Source: Erysipelothrix sp. UBA3377 (GTDB lineage: Bacteria > Bacillota_I > Bacilli_A > Erysipelotrichales > Erysipelotrichaceae). Taken from it: 8,175 nucleotides of DNA. The number at the start of each line of letters is the position of its first letter. The stretch's first letter is position 1. A program made the translations under genes and the position numbers. The notes below the pieces were generated by a model, which did no database searches, was not told the DNA's origin, and saw only the letters and a program-made list of their open reading frames with translations. Positions 1 through 5,489 of the stretch are shown here, one piece after another. The DNA is taken from assembly GCA_002359085.1 (NCBI GenBank), contig DEQB01000087.1:3061-11235 (forward strand), written 5' to 3'.

Positions 1-206
1 TCTTGATGGTTGGGTTGTAATTTAAGTTCATGAGAATCTCTAAAATCAATGACTGTTTTAATCTTTAAATCATGTTGTAAAGTATGAATGGTTTCATCAT
101 TGAGGTTAAAAAAAGGTCCGCCACGGTAAAATAGATGGGGTTTAATGACCCCAGAGTCTACCTTAATGTCAGCGATGTTTCTAAAGTTTAAAATTTTATC
201 GTGCAT
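1..206 (-). CDS. Protein tyrosine/serine phosphatase, N-terminal part (runs off the window)
   Basis: About 68 N-terminal residues are visible; the rest lies beyond base 1. The opening reads NFRNIADIKVDSGVIKPHLF, then YRGGPFFNLND and LKIKTVIDFRDSHE. This matches the start of the DSP-like tyrosine/serine phosphatase family (Y_phosphatase3, COG2365), whose pattern is NFRDxGG...GxIKPGxLYRSGxL...L...GIxTVIDLRxxxE. Family members dephosphorylate phosphoproteins or phosphoinositides in the cytoplasm. The catalytic HCxxGKDR loop would be in the missing part, so activity cannot be judged. The ATG is preceded by GAAAGGG about 7 nt upstream. The usual GG after the first D/N is IAD here, a mild divergence. 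The gene is divergent from xpt and no functional link is evident. Confidence 0.72.
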   Translation of the reverse strand, partial: MHDKILNFRNIADIKVDSGVIKPHLFYRGGPFFNLNDETIHTLQHDLKIKTVIDFRDSHELKLQPNHQ

Positions 207-238
207 GGTACATCCCTTTCGTTCTAGATTAATTGTAT

Positions 239-278
239 CACAAAATTGTGTATATACCGTTTAAATGCGTTAATATAC
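239..278. repeat. Short dyads in the divergent phosphatase/xpt intergenic region
   Basis: Two small inverted repeats lie between the divergent starts. CACAA-AA-TTGTG is at 239-250, and GTATAT (250-255) faces ATATAC (273-278) just upstream of the xpt -35 box. Either could be an operator serving both directions, but they are short and AT-rich. They do not match the B. subtilis PurR box, so this may be chance. Confidence 0.2.
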
Positions 279-279
279 C

Positions 280-307
280 TTGACAGTTAAGCCTGCTTTG
301 TTATGAT
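280..307 (+). promoter_or_regulatory. Predicted promoter of xpt
   Basis: A perfect -35 TTGACA (280-285) is followed after 16 bp by TATGAT (302-307). Transcription would start near 314, leaving about 24 nt of leader before the xpt ATG at 338. That leaves no room for a purine riboswitch, which often precedes xpt in Bacillota. Confidence 0.75.
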
Positions 308-337
308 AATTTTAATAAAATGAAGGGAAGCAGAAAA

Positions 338-907
338 ATGAACTTATTAAAAGAATATATTATGCGTCATGGTTTGGTGAAAAGTGCTTCAATATTAGAT
401 GTTTCAAGTTTCTTAAACATGCAAATGGAACCAAAACTCATGAAAGAAATCGGAAAAACGTTTGCGGAACACTATAAAGATGTTGATTTCGATGCCTATA
501 TCACTGTGGAATCTTCAGGAATCGCACCCAGTATTTTCGCCAGTCTATACAGCGACAAACCCTTGGTTGTGATTAAGAAATTTTATAAAAAGGATGACAG
601 TAAGGTTCAACAACATTGTTATTCATACACAAAGAAACAAGATTACTATTTAACAGCAGATGAAAAGTTCTTAGAAAACAAACGCTTTATCTTGATTGAT
701 GATTTTCTTGCGAGTGGCAGTGTGGTCTTGAATGTTGAGAAGCTGTGTGACAAAGTAAATTCCAAGGTTGTTAAAACCGGAATTTGTATTAGTAAAGATT
801 TCCAAGAAGGCATGATTTACTTAAAAGAAAATGGTTATGATGTGATTTCTTTAGCAGGTATTAAAAAAATGGACCCCGAAACAGGATCCATTGAATTTAC
901 AGATTAA
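338..907 (+). CDS. xpt: Xanthine phosphoribosyltransferase
   Basis: Salvages xanthine by transferring the phosphoribosyl group of PRPP to give XMP, in the cytoplasm. The protein is 189 residues, close to the 190-195 usual for Xpt. It shows the family landmarks in order: SSFLNMQMEP near the N-terminus, TVESSGIAPS (substrate side), YSYTKK, and the PRPP-binding motif FILIDDFLASGS at residues 117-128. I place the start at the ATG at 338 because GAAGGGAAG lies just upstream at normal spacing. An in-frame ATG at 320 would overlap that ribosome binding site and add six atypical residues (MKGSRK). The gene stands alone. Its 3' end overlaps the convergent lipL by 11 bp and also carries a terminator-like hairpin that works on the opposite strand. 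Confidence 0.93.
   Translation: MNLLKEYIMRHGLVKSASILDVSSFLNMQMEPKLMKEIGKTFAEHYKDVDFDAYITVESSGIAPSIFASLYSDKPLVVIKKFYKKDDSKVQQHCYSYTKKQDYYLTADEKFLENKRFILIDDFLASGSVVLNVEKLCDKVNSKVVKTGICISKDFQEGMIYLKENGYDVISLAGIKKMDPETGSIEFTD
863..891 (-). terminator. Intrinsic terminator of lipL, inside the xpt coding sequence
   Basis: Read on the minus strand, ATGGATCC pairs with GGGTCCAT (869-876 with 884-891, 8 bp including one G-U) around a 7-nt loop, followed at once by a run of seven T (plus-strand A863-869). It begins 6 nt after the lipL stop codon, where a terminator is expected, but lies entirely within the last codons of the convergent xpt gene. Confidence 0.75.
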
Positions 908-1661
908 ATCTTTTTTGTTGGCTTTGATTCCTTTGTTTGGATGCATCAATCGCATCACTATCAAATGAAGCAGGATCAAAATCAACCGTTGTATCGGTGA
1001 TGTTTTTAAAGTGATGGATAAGAAGTGTTTTTGTCTCAAGGATGGAAAGACTTCTTTTTACTTTCGCTTCCAAAGTTGTCATCTTATCAGGGAACACTTC
1101 AATGATATCTTCAGTCAACTTATAGAAATTAGAGATTAAGGTAGCTCTATGATCCTGATCCCCATTTACACTTAGATAACACCCCACCAAGGTATTGTCT
1201 TGGATACGACGTTGTGCAGTGCCCGCAACCTTTTGTAGGTCAACACTGATATCAAATGCACCGGGACAATACGCCCCTTTAATTTCCCCAAACTTAAAGG
1301 TGAGGCCCAAAGGCTTGAGTGCATCCTTCATAAAATTATAAAAATAAATATAAACCGATTCAATACTTTCGGTTGACTTAAACATCAAAGAAAAGTTTAG
1401 GATACCGGGGTCATTCACAACACTTCTTCCTCCAGAGTTTCGAATGGATACCCCATAGCCCTGATCACGATAATATTGAATCCCTTTATCAAAATAAGGG
1501 GCCTTTGTATCATCATATCCCGTACTGATATTCTTTACTTTCTGATTTAAGATTTGTAGGACAATCGTATTTTCTTCAAGGTTTCTCAGTAATAAGTCAC
1601 TGAGTGCACCCACTTCTTTTAAATCCGTGTAGTCCGTAAAGTCCGCAATGATTCCTTTCAT
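897..1661 (-). CDS. lipL: Octanoyl-[GcvH]:protein N-octanoyltransferase (LipL-type lipoyl relay enzyme)
   Basis: Lipoate biosynthesis in Bacillota: LipL moves octanoyl groups from the glycine-cleavage H protein to E2 subunits of 2-oxoacid dehydrogenases. The protein (254 residues, a little shorter than B. subtilis LipL) has the lipoate-ligase/BirA fold motifs. These include RNSGGRSVVND (74-84), then FGEIKGAYCPGAFDISV with Cys132 in the position of the LipL catalytic cysteine, the conserved Lys144 in QKVAG, and TAQRR. The GxYCPGxYD context resembles LipL more than LipM or LplA, hence the call; a related amidotransferase or ligase is the alternative. The start is firm: AAAGGAGGGTGA precedes the ATG by about 7 nt. 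No gcvH or E2 gene is in the window. It converges on xpt with an 11-bp overlap. Confidence 0.82.
   Translation of the reverse strand: MKGIIADFTDYTDLKEVGALSDLLLRNLEENTIVLQILNQKVKNISTGYDDTKAPYFDKGIQYYRDQGYGVSIRNSGGRSVVNDPGILNFSLMFKSTESIESVYIYFYNFMKDALKPLGLTFKFGEIKGAYCPGAFDISVDLQKVAGTAQRRIQDNTLVGCYLSVNGDQDHRATLISNFYKLTEDIIEVFPDKMTTLEAKVKRSLSILETKTLLIHHFKNITDTTVDFDPASFDSDAIDASKQRNQSQQKRFNL
981..1007 (+). terminator. Candidate terminator of xpt, inside the lipL coding sequence
   Basis: On the plus strand ATCAACCG (981-988) pairs with CGGTGAT (995-1001), 7 bp with one bulged A, around a 6-nt loop. G and TTTTT (1003-1007) follow. It lies 73 nt past the xpt stop. Directly after that stop there is only a weak AGAT-TAA-ATCT with T6 (901-916), so this is the best visible termination signal for xpt. 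The U tract is short. Confidence 0.4.
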
Positions 1662-1712
1662 GGTATCACCCTCCTTTTTATAGTTTCTATGAATTGTCTC
1701 ATTTAGTCAATG

Positions 1713-1742
1713 AATGTACTATTTCAGTATGTTTGTGGACAA
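1713..1742 (-). promoter_or_regulatory. Possible lipL promoter (weak)
   Basis: Because nudF ends in a terminator, lipL should have its own promoter between 1662 and 1742. On the minus strand TTGTCC (1742-1737), an 18-bp spacer and TACATT (1718-1713) is one option. TTGACT (1710-1705) is another -35 but lacks a good -10 at normal spacing. Neither is convincing. Confidence 0.22.
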
Positions 1743-1796
1743 AAAAGCGATAACGAAAGGGTTTTTTGGATCAAACACCAATTCGATATCGCTTCT
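1741..1796 (-). terminator. Intrinsic terminator of the pepF-nudF operon
   Basis: On the minus strand AAGCGATA-T-CGAA pairs with TTCG-T-TATCGCTT (1782-1794 with 1745-1757): 12 bp with one T-T mismatch, plus possible outer A-U and G-U pairs. The T run of the plus-strand A1741-1746 follows. A small TTGG/CCAA hairpin sits in the loop. It begins 3 nt after the nudF stop and separates this operon from lipL. Confidence 0.85.
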
Positions 1797-1797
1797 T

Positions 1798-2274
1798 TTA
1801 TAACGATTTAATCTTTTGGATGAGCAGTTCTGTTTTGATGTCTTTAAAGGAAGTGTTGATTGCTTCCTCAAAAGGTAGTTCAATTACTTCCAGACTTTCA
1901 AACGGGTCAAGGTTTTGTTGGGTCTTGATTAAATCCTCGGCATAGAATAAATGAATGATTTCATTTGAATACCCAGGACTTAAATAAAAGGTTCCCAAAC
2001 TTTGAATGTGGTTGGCTTTGTATCCAGTTTCTTCCTCAAGTTCTCTTAAGGCTGTAATATGGGGTGCTTCATCAGGTTCAATGAGTCCAGCAGGGAATTC
2101 TAACAAATCCTTTTCAATCCCAAAGCGATACTGTTTCACAAAGAGTAACGTATTACTGGGTGTGAGTGCTGCCACACATACCCCACCTGGGTGTTTGACT
2201 TGTTCGATGGTATGCAGTCCATTGTGGTCGTGATACACATCCACAATGACCCCTTTAAATTTCAGGGCGCTCAT
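1798..2274 (-). CDS. nudF: ADP-ribose pyrophosphatase, Nudix family
   Basis: Hydrolyses ADP-ribose to AMP and ribose 5-phosphate in the cytoplasm (family knowledge). The 158 residues contain a complete Nudix box at 63-85 (GLIEPDE, seven residues, RELEEETGY), fitting Gx5Ex7REUxEExGU, with the metal-binding Glu cluster at E78, E81 and E82. Pro100, in LSPG, lies 15 residues after the box; a proline at that spacing is the usual marker of ADP-ribose specificity. The protein is about 25 residues shorter than B. subtilis NudF, mostly from a shortened N-terminus, so the dimer-forming N-terminal strands may be reduced. The ATG overlaps the pepF stop (ATGA, 4 nt) and has no clear ribosome binding site, so translation is probably coupled to pepF. 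Confidence 0.88.
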   Translation of the reverse strand: MSALKFKGVIVDVYHDHNGLHTIEQVKHPGGVCVAALTPSNTLLFVKQYRFGIEKDLLEFPAGLIEPDEAPHITALRELEEETGYKANHIQSLGTFYLSPGYSNEIIHLFYAEDLIKTQQNLDPFESLEVIELPFEEAINTSFKDIKTELLIQKIKSL

Positions 2275-4010
2275 GATGTTAAAGCGATATACTGATCAAT
2301 CATATCGTTGATCAAACCAATACTTGATTCCCAAAATGCGACATCTGTGATGTCTACATCCGCAACTTTCGCCACATCTTCACAACTTGCGATCGGAGTT
2401 TTCTTTAGAAGGGTTCTATATTTATCCACAAAGGATGCACCTTCTTGTTGGTATTGGGAATAAAGACCCAACGCAAACAACCCACCAAATGCATAAGGGA
2501 AGTTATAGAAATTACGTCCAGCACTGTAGTAGTGTCCTTTACAAGCCCACATGTAGGGGTGGTATGTACTGAGTCCATCCCCATAGGAATCCTTTTGTGC
2601 CTGAATCATGATGTCTTGAAGTGCTTTTGAATCCAAGAACTCACTTTGTCTTCTTTCAAACACTTCAGACTCGAATTTATAACGAGAAAGAATATCGACC
2701 GTAATTTGCGTTACATCTTGAAGTGTGTTCTCAATGAGCATGATTTTCTCATCGTCACTTGCATTTTTTAAGGAAGCATTAAAAACGATATTCTCACAGA
2801 ATGTGGAAGCTGTCTCCGCAACAGGCATGGAATAACCCGTGTTCAACATAGAGTTATCTTGAATCATCAATCCATGATAAGCGTGTCCCAATTCATGGGC
2901 CATGGTCACCACATCAGAGATGGATCCCCCAAAGTTCAACATGACGCGACTCTCTTTAATTTGAGGCAAGTTTGAACAAAATGCGCCCCCACGTTTTCCT
3001 TCCTTGGGAAGGTAATCAATCCAAGCATCATCAAATGCACTCTGAGCCATGTCTGCCAAATCATCTGAGAATGATCTGAAATTCTCTAAAATTAAGGCTT
3101 GAGAATCTTCTATAGTGTAATCCTTCGCGTTTTTTACGTCATGGGTTGCGAATAAATCATACCAAGGCAATCCCGCTTCATGTCCAAAGAGTTTGGCCTT
3201 GTGTTTATAGTATCGTCTAAAGTTGGGCAAATTGTTTTCAATGGCTTCCACAAGCGCATCCAATGATGCTTTAGACAAACGACTTTGGTCCAAGGTTTCA
3301 CTTAAAGGTGAATCATAACCACGCATATCGTTGGTATGGATAACCTGACCCTTAATACTGTTGAGACTATACGCAATTGAATCTTCCATTGTTTTATAGA
3401 GTTCAAGTTCCTTCTTGTAGGCATCTTTTCTTACTTCAGGGTCTTTATCATACGCAAGGTTTCTTAAAGACGTCATCGTATGGGTTTCACCTCTAAATTC
3501 AATCGTTGTATTTGAGGTTAAGTGCGATTGAAGTTGTGTCCAATTATTGGAAGCATTAATCTGCATGCGACTGATCGCAACTTCTACCGCTTCATCCAAG
3601 GTGTACTTAGCGTTATGGATGTCTTCTTGTAAGATGAATTCATGTTCCTTAATTAAATCACTTTCATTCACCCAATCTCTAAATTCATCTTTAACGGAGT
3701 AAATCCATTTAGAGAACGCGGCAGCAGGGCCAGCACTCTTAGAGAAAATATTCATCAATTGCCCGTAATACTTCTGAGCCTCTTGATCATTCACGTTGGT
3801 GGACATTCTCAAGGAAGTAAAGCCCCCAAGGTTACGAACCAACCCTTGAAGTTCTTGATTGAAACGAATCCAGTCCTCTAAATCTTCTTTTCCCTTTAAA
3901 TTCTTCGTGATGACAGCCAGATCGTCAAGTTTTGAATCCAGTGTCTTTAAATCTTTTTCAAAAGTTGCATCAAAATCCTGATATAACTTTTCCAATGACC
4001 ATGTATACAT
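2271..4010 (-). CDS. pepF: Oligoendopeptidase F, M3 family zinc metallopeptidase
   Basis: Cytoplasmic zinc endopeptidase that degrades short oligopeptides. The 579-residue protein has the M3 zinc motif HELGH at 372-376 (in TMAHELGHAYHG). A downstream PVAETAS puts the probable third zinc ligand at Glu399, 27 residues after His372, as in thimet oligopeptidase-type enzymes. The N-terminal half is the helical cap typical of the pepF/M3 clade, and the C-terminal region has the conserved YKFESEVFERR, the aromatic-rich HPYMWACKGHYYSAGRNFYNFPYAFG substrate-site segment (quoted by theme; it spans roughly 487-512) and FGGLFALGLY. There is no signal peptide. TAGGAGGA 8 nt before the ATG fixes the start. 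It ends in TGA, which shows the standard genetic code, and overlaps nudF by 4 nt. Confidence 0.93.
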   Translation of the reverse strand: MYTWSLEKLYQDFDATFEKDLKTLDSKLDDLAVITKNLKGKEDLEDWIRFNQELQGLVRNLGGFTSLRMSTNVNDQEAQKYYGQLMNIFSKSAGPAAAFSKWIYSVKDEFRDWVNESDLIKEHEFILQEDIHNAKYTLDEAVEVAISRMQINASNNWTQLQSHLTSNTTIEFRGETHTMTSLRNLAYDKDPEVRKDAYKKELELYKTMEDSIAYSLNSIKGQVIHTNDMRGYDSPLSETLDQSRLSKASLDALVEAIENNLPNFRRYYKHKAKLFGHEAGLPWYDLFATHDVKNAKDYTIEDSQALILENFRSFSDDLADMAQSAFDDAWIDYLPKEGKRGGAFCSNLPQIKESRVMLNFGGSISDVVTMAHELGHAYHGLMIQDNSMLNTGYSMPVAETASTFCENIVFNASLKNASDDEKIMLIENTLQDVTQITVDILSRYKFESEVFERRQSEFLDSKALQDIMIQAQKDSYGDGLSTYHPYMWACKGHYYSAGRNFYNFPYAFGGLFALGLYSQYQQEGASFVDKYRTLLKKTPIASCEDVAKVADVDITDVAFWESSIGLINDMIDQYIALTS

Positions 4011-4038
4011 GTTTATATTCCTCCTAAATCATAGGCAT

Positions 4039-4068
4039 ATTGTACCATAAATGCGTTGTACTTTCATA
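4039..4068 (-). promoter_or_regulatory. Predicted promoter of pepF-nudF (extended -10)
   Basis: On the minus strand TATGGTACAAT provides an extended -10 (TGG before TACAAT; hexamer at 4044-4039). The -35 about 16-17 bp upstream (TGAAAG/ATGAAA) is poor, as is common with extended -10 promoters. The start would be about 20 nt before the pepF ATG. It is back-to-back with the promoter of the Phe leader. Confidence 0.6.
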
Positions 4069-4093
4069 ATTTACATTCTTTTTCAGAAAAGGG

Positions 4094-4122
4094 TTGAAAA
4101 AGATTATGGGGTTTGATATGCT
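4094..4122 (+). promoter_or_regulatory. Promoter of the Phe leader / first binding-protein unit
   Basis: TTGAAA (4094-4099), a 17-bp spacer and TATGCT (4117-4122) with TGA just before it, an extended -10. Transcription would start near 4129, only about 18 nt before the leader-peptide ATG. The second unit's promoter has the same layout (17-bp spacer, TGATATTCT), which supports both. Confidence 0.72.
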
Positions 4123-4146
4123 TGCTTATAAGAAAGGTGGAAACAT

Positions 4147-4197
4147 ATGCAAAGGAAATCAATACAAACATTAAGCTTTTTCTTTTTCTTTACATAA
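4147..4197 (+). CDS. Phe-rich attenuator leader peptide, 16 residues
   Basis: The peptide is MQRKSIQTLSFFFFFT, encoded by an ATG (4147) with AAAGGTGG (4133-4140) six bases upstream. Five consecutive Phe codons (TTT TTC TTT TTC TTT) lie at 4177-4191, two codons before the TAA (4195-4197). Position, length, strong ribosome binding site and a terminal run of one amino acid are the hallmarks of leader peptides that sense charged tRNA by ribosome stalling, as in E. coli pheA or trp leaders. It is followed by competing hairpins and a terminator before a predicted aromatic amino-acid binding-protein gene. The ribosome binding site decamer GAAAGGTGGA (4132-4141) recurs exactly before the second leader (5407-5416). 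The product itself is not expected to have any function beyond being translated. Confidence 0.87.
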   Translation: MQRKSIQTLSFFFFFT

Positions 4198-4201
4198 ACT
4201 C

Positions 4202-4307
4202 GGTTAATAAGCCCCATGCGGTTGTTAACCTTTTGTGTTTGGTTAATAGAAACGTGCGGCTTAATTAAGAATGATATCCATCACAAGCTGCACCGGCAGT
4301 TTTTTTT
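4202..4307 (+). promoter_or_regulatory. Phe attenuator: competing RNA structures after the leader peptide
   Basis: Pairings visible by eye. A, GGTTAAT (4202-4208), pairs with B, GTTAACC (4224-4230). B alternatively pairs with C, GGTTAAT (4241-4247), extendable to 9 bp. Arm 1, AAGCCCCATG (4209-4218), plus the preceding TTAAT pairs with arm 2, CGTGCGGCTT (4253-4262), plus the following TTAA, enclosing B:C. Arm 2, GTGCGGCTT (4254-4262), instead pairs with arm 3, AAGCTGCAC (4285-4293), 9 bp with one G-U, as the antiterminator; TGAT/ATCA (4272-4283) folds inside its loop. Arm 3 with arm 4 is the terminator. My model is that a ribosome finishing at the stop masks A, so B:C and 1:2 form and the terminator follows. 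A ribosome stalled on early Phe codons leaves A free, A:B traps arm 1, and 2:3 gives readthrough. Confidence 0.78.
4285..4307 (+). terminator. Terminator of the Phe attenuator
   Basis: AAGCTGC-ACCG-GCAGTTT forms 7 bp (one G-U) with a 4-nt loop, followed by eight T (4300-4307). It ends 7 nt before the AAGGAGG ribosome binding site of the first binding-protein gene, so termination here prevents its expression. The stem is modest in GC and length, consistent with a conditional terminator. Confidence 0.78.
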
Positions 4308-4329
4308 ATTTTACAAGGAGGATTTAAAA

Positions 4330-5283
4330 ATGAAAAAACTATGGATTTTAATAATAATGATGATTCTAATTGTCGGATGTGGATCAAAAACGTCCGAAGA
4401 TAAATATAAAATAGGAGTACTCCAACTGGCAGACCATCCATCCCTGGATGCAACCTATGATGGTTTGGTAGCTGTATTGAATGAAAAGATTGGGGAAGAC
4501 AACTATGTTTTGGATTACCAAAATGCATTGGGAGATCCATCCAATGTCACTTTAATGGCTCAAAAACTGGTGGATGATGAAAATGATGTTATTTACGCCA
4601 TCGCCACAAACGCAGCCCAAGCCGTTTATGGCGCCGCCCAAACTGTGGGTATACCCGTAGTCTTTAATGCAGTCACAGACCCCGTAGAAGCGGGTCTGGT
4701 GGATTCCATGACATCAAGTGGCAGACATGCTACAGGTGTGAGTGATGTTGCGCCCATTGATATACAAATGGCTTTAATCAAAGAAGTATTGCCCAATGTT
4801 AAAAATGTGGGGATGTTATATAACACGGGTGAAATCAATTCAATTGTCCAAATAGAGATTGCAGAAAAAGAAGCAGAAAAACTGGGTATCACCATCATCA
4901 AACAAGGTGTCAGTAACGCCAGTGAAATTGAAACCGCAACCCTTGCGCTTTCTGAAAAGGTAGATGCACTTTATAACATCACCGACAATATGATCGTCAG
5001 TGCAACCGCACAAGTCACAAGTATTGCGGCTTCAGTTGGGATTCCCGTATTTGCGGCAGAAGATGGAAAGTTGGATGAAGGTATCCTGGCGACAGATTCA
5101 ATTGACTACTATAACCTGGGCATCTTAGGAGGCGAAACGGTTGTGGATATATTGGTTAATGGAAAAGATCCAAAAGACATTCCAGTTAAAACAGTGACTG
5201 AAACGGTACTCTATATCAATCAAGACGTTGCGGAAAGTTTGGGTATTGCGTTACCACAATCTGTTTTAGACAGAGCACAATAA
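4330..5283 (+). CDS. ABC transporter substrate-binding lipoprotein, TrpX family (predicted phenylalanine)
   Basis: Extracytoplasmic solute-binding lipoprotein of the COG2984 / ABC_sub_bind (TrpX) family, a periplasmic-binding-protein type I fold. The 317 residues begin with KK, a hydrophobic core and the lipobox IVGC (Cys17), so it should be membrane-anchored by lipid. Family landmarks: KIGVLQLADHPSLD (27-40), DVIYAIATNAAQA, IPVVFNAVTDPVEAGLV, GVSDVAPI, YNTGEINS, ITDNMI and ILATDSIDYYNLG. The start at 4330 is set by AAGGAGG 8 nt upstream and by the signal peptide; an in-frame ATG at 4216 would run through the attenuator and is not credible. It is clearly paralogous to the next binding protein along its whole length. 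Family members bind aromatic amino acids; the Phe-coded leader upstream suggests Phe, which is inference. Confidence 0.9.
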   Translation: MKKLWILIIMMILIVGCGSKTSEDKYKIGVLQLADHPSLDATYDGLVAVLNEKIGEDNYVLDYQNALGDPSNVTLMAQKLVDDENDVIYAIATNAAQAVYGAAQTVGIPVVFNAVTDPVEAGLVDSMTSSGRHATGVSDVAPIDIQMALIKEVLPNVKNVGMLYNTGEINSIVQIEIAEKEAEKLGITIIKQGVSNASEIETATLALSEKVDALYNITDNMIVSATAQVTSIAASVGIPVFAAEDGKLDEGILATDSIDYYNLGILGGETVVDILVNGKDPKDIPVKTVTETVLYINQDVAESLGIALPQSVLDRAQ

Positions 5284-5290
5284 TCTTATG

Positions 5291-5314
5291 AAGGCGTCCG
5301 TTGAGGGTGCCTTT
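5291..5314 (+). terminator. Hairpin after the first binding-protein gene (weak or leaky terminator)
   Basis: AAGGCGTCC (5291-5299) pairs with GGGTGCCTT (5305-5313), 9 bp including two G-U, around GTTGA. Only TTT then AAAAA follows, so the U tract is poor. It may be a leaky terminator or an mRNA-stabilising end. If leaky, the Phe-controlled transcript would reach the second attenuator and the shared permease and ATPase genes. Confidence 0.5.
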
Positions 5315-5321
5315 AAAAATC

Positions 5322-5333
5322 TGTAAATTTACA
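5322..5333. repeat. Perfect 12-bp palindrome TGTAAATTTACA upstream of the Tyr leader promoter
   Basis: TGTAAATTTACA is its own reverse complement and lies 38 bp upstream of the -35 box of the second unit. The right half, as AATTTACATTC (5326-5336), recurs exactly at 4068-4078, 15 bp upstream of the first unit's -35 box, there without a matching left half. It could be an operator for an aromatic-responsive or other regulator, or a relic of the module duplication. No regulator is identified. Confidence 0.35.
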
Positions 5334-5371
5334 TTCACATGAAAACTTTTGCAGAATAAGTGTAAAAAGAC

Positions 5372-5400
5372 TTGTATTTATAAACATTGAGTGATATTCT
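5372..5400 (+). promoter_or_regulatory. Promoter of the Tyr leader / second binding-protein unit
   Basis: TTGTAT (5372-5377), a 17-bp spacer and TATTCT (5395-5400) with TGA in front, an extended -10 of the same form as the first unit's TGATATGCT. Transcription would start near 5407, so the leader ATG at 5424 is reached almost at once. Confidence 0.68.
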
Positions 5401-5423
5401 AATAACGAAAGGTGGAGTGCAAC

Positions 5424-5489
5424 ATGAAAAAAATCGAAACTACTCTACCCTTAATGGGAAGCTTTTATTACTTTTATTATTATAAATAG
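5424..5489 (+). CDS. Tyr-rich attenuator leader peptide, 21 residues
   Basis: A small ORF starts MKKIETTLPL and ends GSFYYFYYYK before TAG (5487-5489). Five of the seven codons at 5463-5483 are Tyr and two are Phe. The ribosome binding site AAAGGTGG (5408-5415) precedes the ATG (5424) by 8 nt and is identical to that of the Phe leader. Both peptides also share a Ser-Phe entry to the run (AAGCTTTT in DNA). The ORF is followed by an A/B, 1/2/3/4 set of alternative pairings and a strong terminator, as in the first unit, so it is best read as a stalling sensor for charged tRNA-Tyr with possible minor Phe input. Confidence 0.87.
   Translation: MKKIETTLPLMGSFYYFYYYK

Noticed and set aside
320..337. 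The xpt start at the ATG at 320.
   Set aside because: GAAGGGAAG downstream of it is a well-placed ribosome binding site for the ATG at 338, and the extra residues MKGSRK are not typical of Xpt.
1708..1724. Apparent dyad TGAATGTACTATTTCA between lipL and nudF.
   Set aside because: Only the outer four bases of each side pair, and the centre does not.
4132..4150. GGTGGAAAC and GGTGGAGTGC look a little like the T-box motif (GGGTGGNACCGCG).
   Set aside because: They lie directly before ATGs as ribosome binding sites, the promoters are only about 10-20 nt upstream so there is no room for a T-box Stem I with specifier loop, and the terminators are downstream of short aromatic-rich ORFs, not next to these motifs.
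4216..4329. A longer reading frame for the first binding protein starting at the ATG at 4216.
   Set aside because: It would read through the attenuator and terminator and put 38 residues before a perfect lipoprotein signal peptide. AAGGAGG at 4315-4321 marks 4330 as the start.
5339..5362. Very short ORF (ATG AAA ACT TTT GCA GAA TAA) upstream of the Tyr leader.
   Set aside because: It lies upstream of the predicted promoter, has no ribosome binding site and no unusual codon content.
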